Source: Nitrososphaerota archaeon (GTDB lineage: Archaea; Thermoproteota; Nitrososphaeria; Nitrososphaerales; UBA57). From it: DNA of 6,678 nucleotides. The stretch covers positions 1 to 6,678 of the forward strand of contig JACPBJ010000063.1 of NCBI GenBank assembly GCA_016180375.1, given 5' to 3'. Below, piece after piece: positions 5,626 through 6,678 of this stretch. How positions within the stretch are numbered: position 1 is the first letter of the stretch; each line of letters begins with the position of its first letter. The notes below the pieces were generated by a model. The model did no database searches, had not been told where the DNA came from, and was given only the letters and a program-made list of their open reading frames with translations. Both the position numbers and the translations under genes were made by a program.

Positions 5626-6535
5626 CTACCTGTATTCGTAGAATCCTTTACCAGTCTTCCTTCCCCATCTTCCAGTATGATACATCTTGTTAATTATTTG
5701 AACAGGCCTCTGCATCACGTTCCCGCCGTTCATGCGGTTCATCTCTTTTGTTATATGATACATTACATCTATTCCTATCAGGTCGGAAAGCTCGAAGGGA
5801 CCCATAGGCATACCCGCACCAGCCTTCATAGCAATATCGATATCCCTCATCGAAGCTACGCCTTCTTCATAGCATGCAAAGGCTTCGTTCAGCATTGAAA
5901 AGAGCACTCTATTGACAAGAAAGCCTGGGGCTTCCTTTACTCGCACAGGCTGCATCGGATATCGATGATTCCTTATCGATGAAATGAAATCCACAACATC
6001 GTTAACAACTTCTTCGCTTGTTTCCAAGCTTGGTATAACTTCTACCAAAGGCAATGTTATCGGAGGATTAAAGAAATGCAATCCGATGACCTTATCCCTT
6101 CTCTTTGTTGCAGAAGCAATTTCAGTTATCGAAAGCGATGATGTATTGGTTGCTAGCACAGCGTGCTTTGGTGTTGACTGATCAAGCATCTTGAACGCCT
6201 CTTTCTTTGCCTCCATATTCTCAACAATAGCCTCTATCACAAGATCAACATCATTGAAGTCTTTCCACGACAGAGTAGTCTTAATTCGCGAAAGAACAGC
6301 TTTCTTCGCAGATTCGTCATAGACGGGCTTGTTTGATCTCCTTTTCAGCCCTAGTAGCATGGAACTGGATCAAATCATCCAGATTCTTCTCCATCATTGA
6401 GAGCGACTTGGCAAGAAATTCTTGAGAAACGTCCTTTATGACGACATCCTTTCCGTTGAGCGCCATTACTTCTGCTATGGCGCTTCCCATAACTCCCCCT
6501 CCAAGCAAACCTACTTTCTTCACATACATGACCAT
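5626..6535 (-). CDS. 3-hydroxyacyl-CoA dehydrogenase (3-hydroxybutyryl-CoA type), split by a single-base frameshift
   Basis: The enzyme oxidises (S)-3-hydroxyacyl-CoA to 3-oxoacyl-CoA with NAD. The sequence reads as two overlapping frames. The first, ATG 6535 to TGA 6317, encodes 72 residues with the Rossmann motif GGGVMG (12-17) and the NAD-ribose Asp D35. The second runs to TAG 5626 and carries NTSSL, HFFNPP, the catalytic His-Glu pair (H and E 12 residues apart in HFFNPP...PLVEV), APGFLVNR and a C-terminal domain ending KTGKGFYEYR. Removing one base between about 6317 and 6360 restores a single protein of about 302 residues, a usual family length. Candidate sites are the four-A run at 6345-6342 and the CCC at 6327-6325 (minus-strand sense). 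ATG 6360 could start a separate C-terminal piece, but that would lack the NAD-binding loop. The gene leads the hydratase by 13 bp; acetoacetyl-CoA formation in the hydroxybutyrate branch is the likely step. Confidence 0.85.
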
Positions 6536-6566
6536 GAATATCTACTCGCGCAGGTAGGAAGGAGTT

Positions 6567-6575
6567 GATATAACC
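6567..6575 (-). promoter_or_regulatory. TATA box for the dehydrogenase / hydratase operon
   Basis: The minus strand reads GGTTATATC, centred about 35 bp upstream of ATG 6535 (a second in-frame ATG is at 6529). This predicts a leader of about 10 bases and suggests the operon starts here, separate from the gene at the right edge. Confidence 0.45.
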
Positions 6576-6612
6576 TTTGGCAGAGAGTTCAGTTATGCAG
6601 TTTTAACGAAAA

Positions 6613-6678
6613 TCAGACTTTTTCAAAGACTCTACCTTGCCTGTAAGATTTTACGGGCCTGACCCTCTGCCCAATGTT
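6613..6678 (-). CDS. Possible C-terminal end of an unidentified gene (cut by window edge)
   Basis: Two minus-strand frames are open at the right edge. One runs 21 residues to TGA at 6615-6613 and ends RVRPVKSYRQGRVFEKV. The other ends ARKILQAR at TAG 6634-6632. Either could be the C-terminus of a gene entering from the right; neither is long enough to identify, and the plus strand is closed in all frames here. The following 6576-6612 contains nothing I can name. Confidence 0.25.
   Translation of the reverse strand, partial: NIGQRVRPVKSYRQGRVFEKV

Noticed and set aside
5352..5898. Long plus-strand open frames opposite the hydratase and dehydrogenase genes
   Set aside because: They are antisense to two strongly recognised enzymes and their translations are of low complexity with no domain.

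Overview
The window looks like archaeal chromosome, most likely a mesophilic member of the Thaumarchaeota (Nitrososphaeria). Reasons seen in the sequence: A/T-rich TATA-like boxes lie about 23-29 bp upstream of several start codons, with little or no 5' leader. TTG starts are frequent. A ribosome binding site is obvious only at an operon-internal gene. The thymidylate kinase resembles the eukaryotic type, and a crotonase sits next to a 3-hydroxyacyl-CoA dehydrogenase, as expected where the 3-hydroxypropionate/4-hydroxybutyrate cycle or another acyl-CoA pathway runs. The taxon is inference; no rRNA or tRNA was seen.

Layout. At the left edge is the N-terminus of an HD-domain phosphohydrolase (minus strand). 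It is divergent from a plus-strand EVE-domain protein carrying a nuclease-like C-terminal domain (197-1062). That gene converges on a thymidylate kinase gene (1059-1667, minus), and both use the same CTAG palindrome as stop codon. Two plus-strand membrane protein genes follow: an isoprenylcysteine methyltransferase-like enzyme (1833-2453) and a rhomboid protease (2588-3205). From the right comes a minus-strand series: 3-hydroxyacyl-CoA dehydrogenase (6535-5626), enoyl-CoA hydratase (5612-4824), an unrecognised 126-residue protein (4778-4398), a small two-helix membrane protein (4365-4162) and a secreted, membrane-anchored beta-propeller (4165-3134). The last of these overlaps the rhomboid gene tail-to-tail by 72 bp. 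The right edge holds an uncertain C-terminal coding fragment. No stretch over 300 bases lacks a gene.

How the genes fit together. The dehydrogenase and hydratase catalyse consecutive steps (crotonyl-CoA / 3-hydroxybutyryl-CoA / acetoacetyl-CoA) and are 13 bp apart, so they form one metabolic unit. The small membrane protein and the propeller are translationally coupled through a TTGA overlap. The rhomboid and propeller genes are convergent and both products are membrane proteins.

Two genes are broken by single-base frameshifts: the EVE gene near 244-248 and the dehydrogenase between about 6317 and 6360. Both lie at short homopolymers and leave the rest of each protein intact, so sequencing or assembly indels are the likeliest cause. 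Repairing them gives proteins of about 288 and 302 residues. No mobile element, CRISPR array or clearly new system was found. The most intriguing item is the EVE plus nuclease-like fusion with its unusual flanking repeats.
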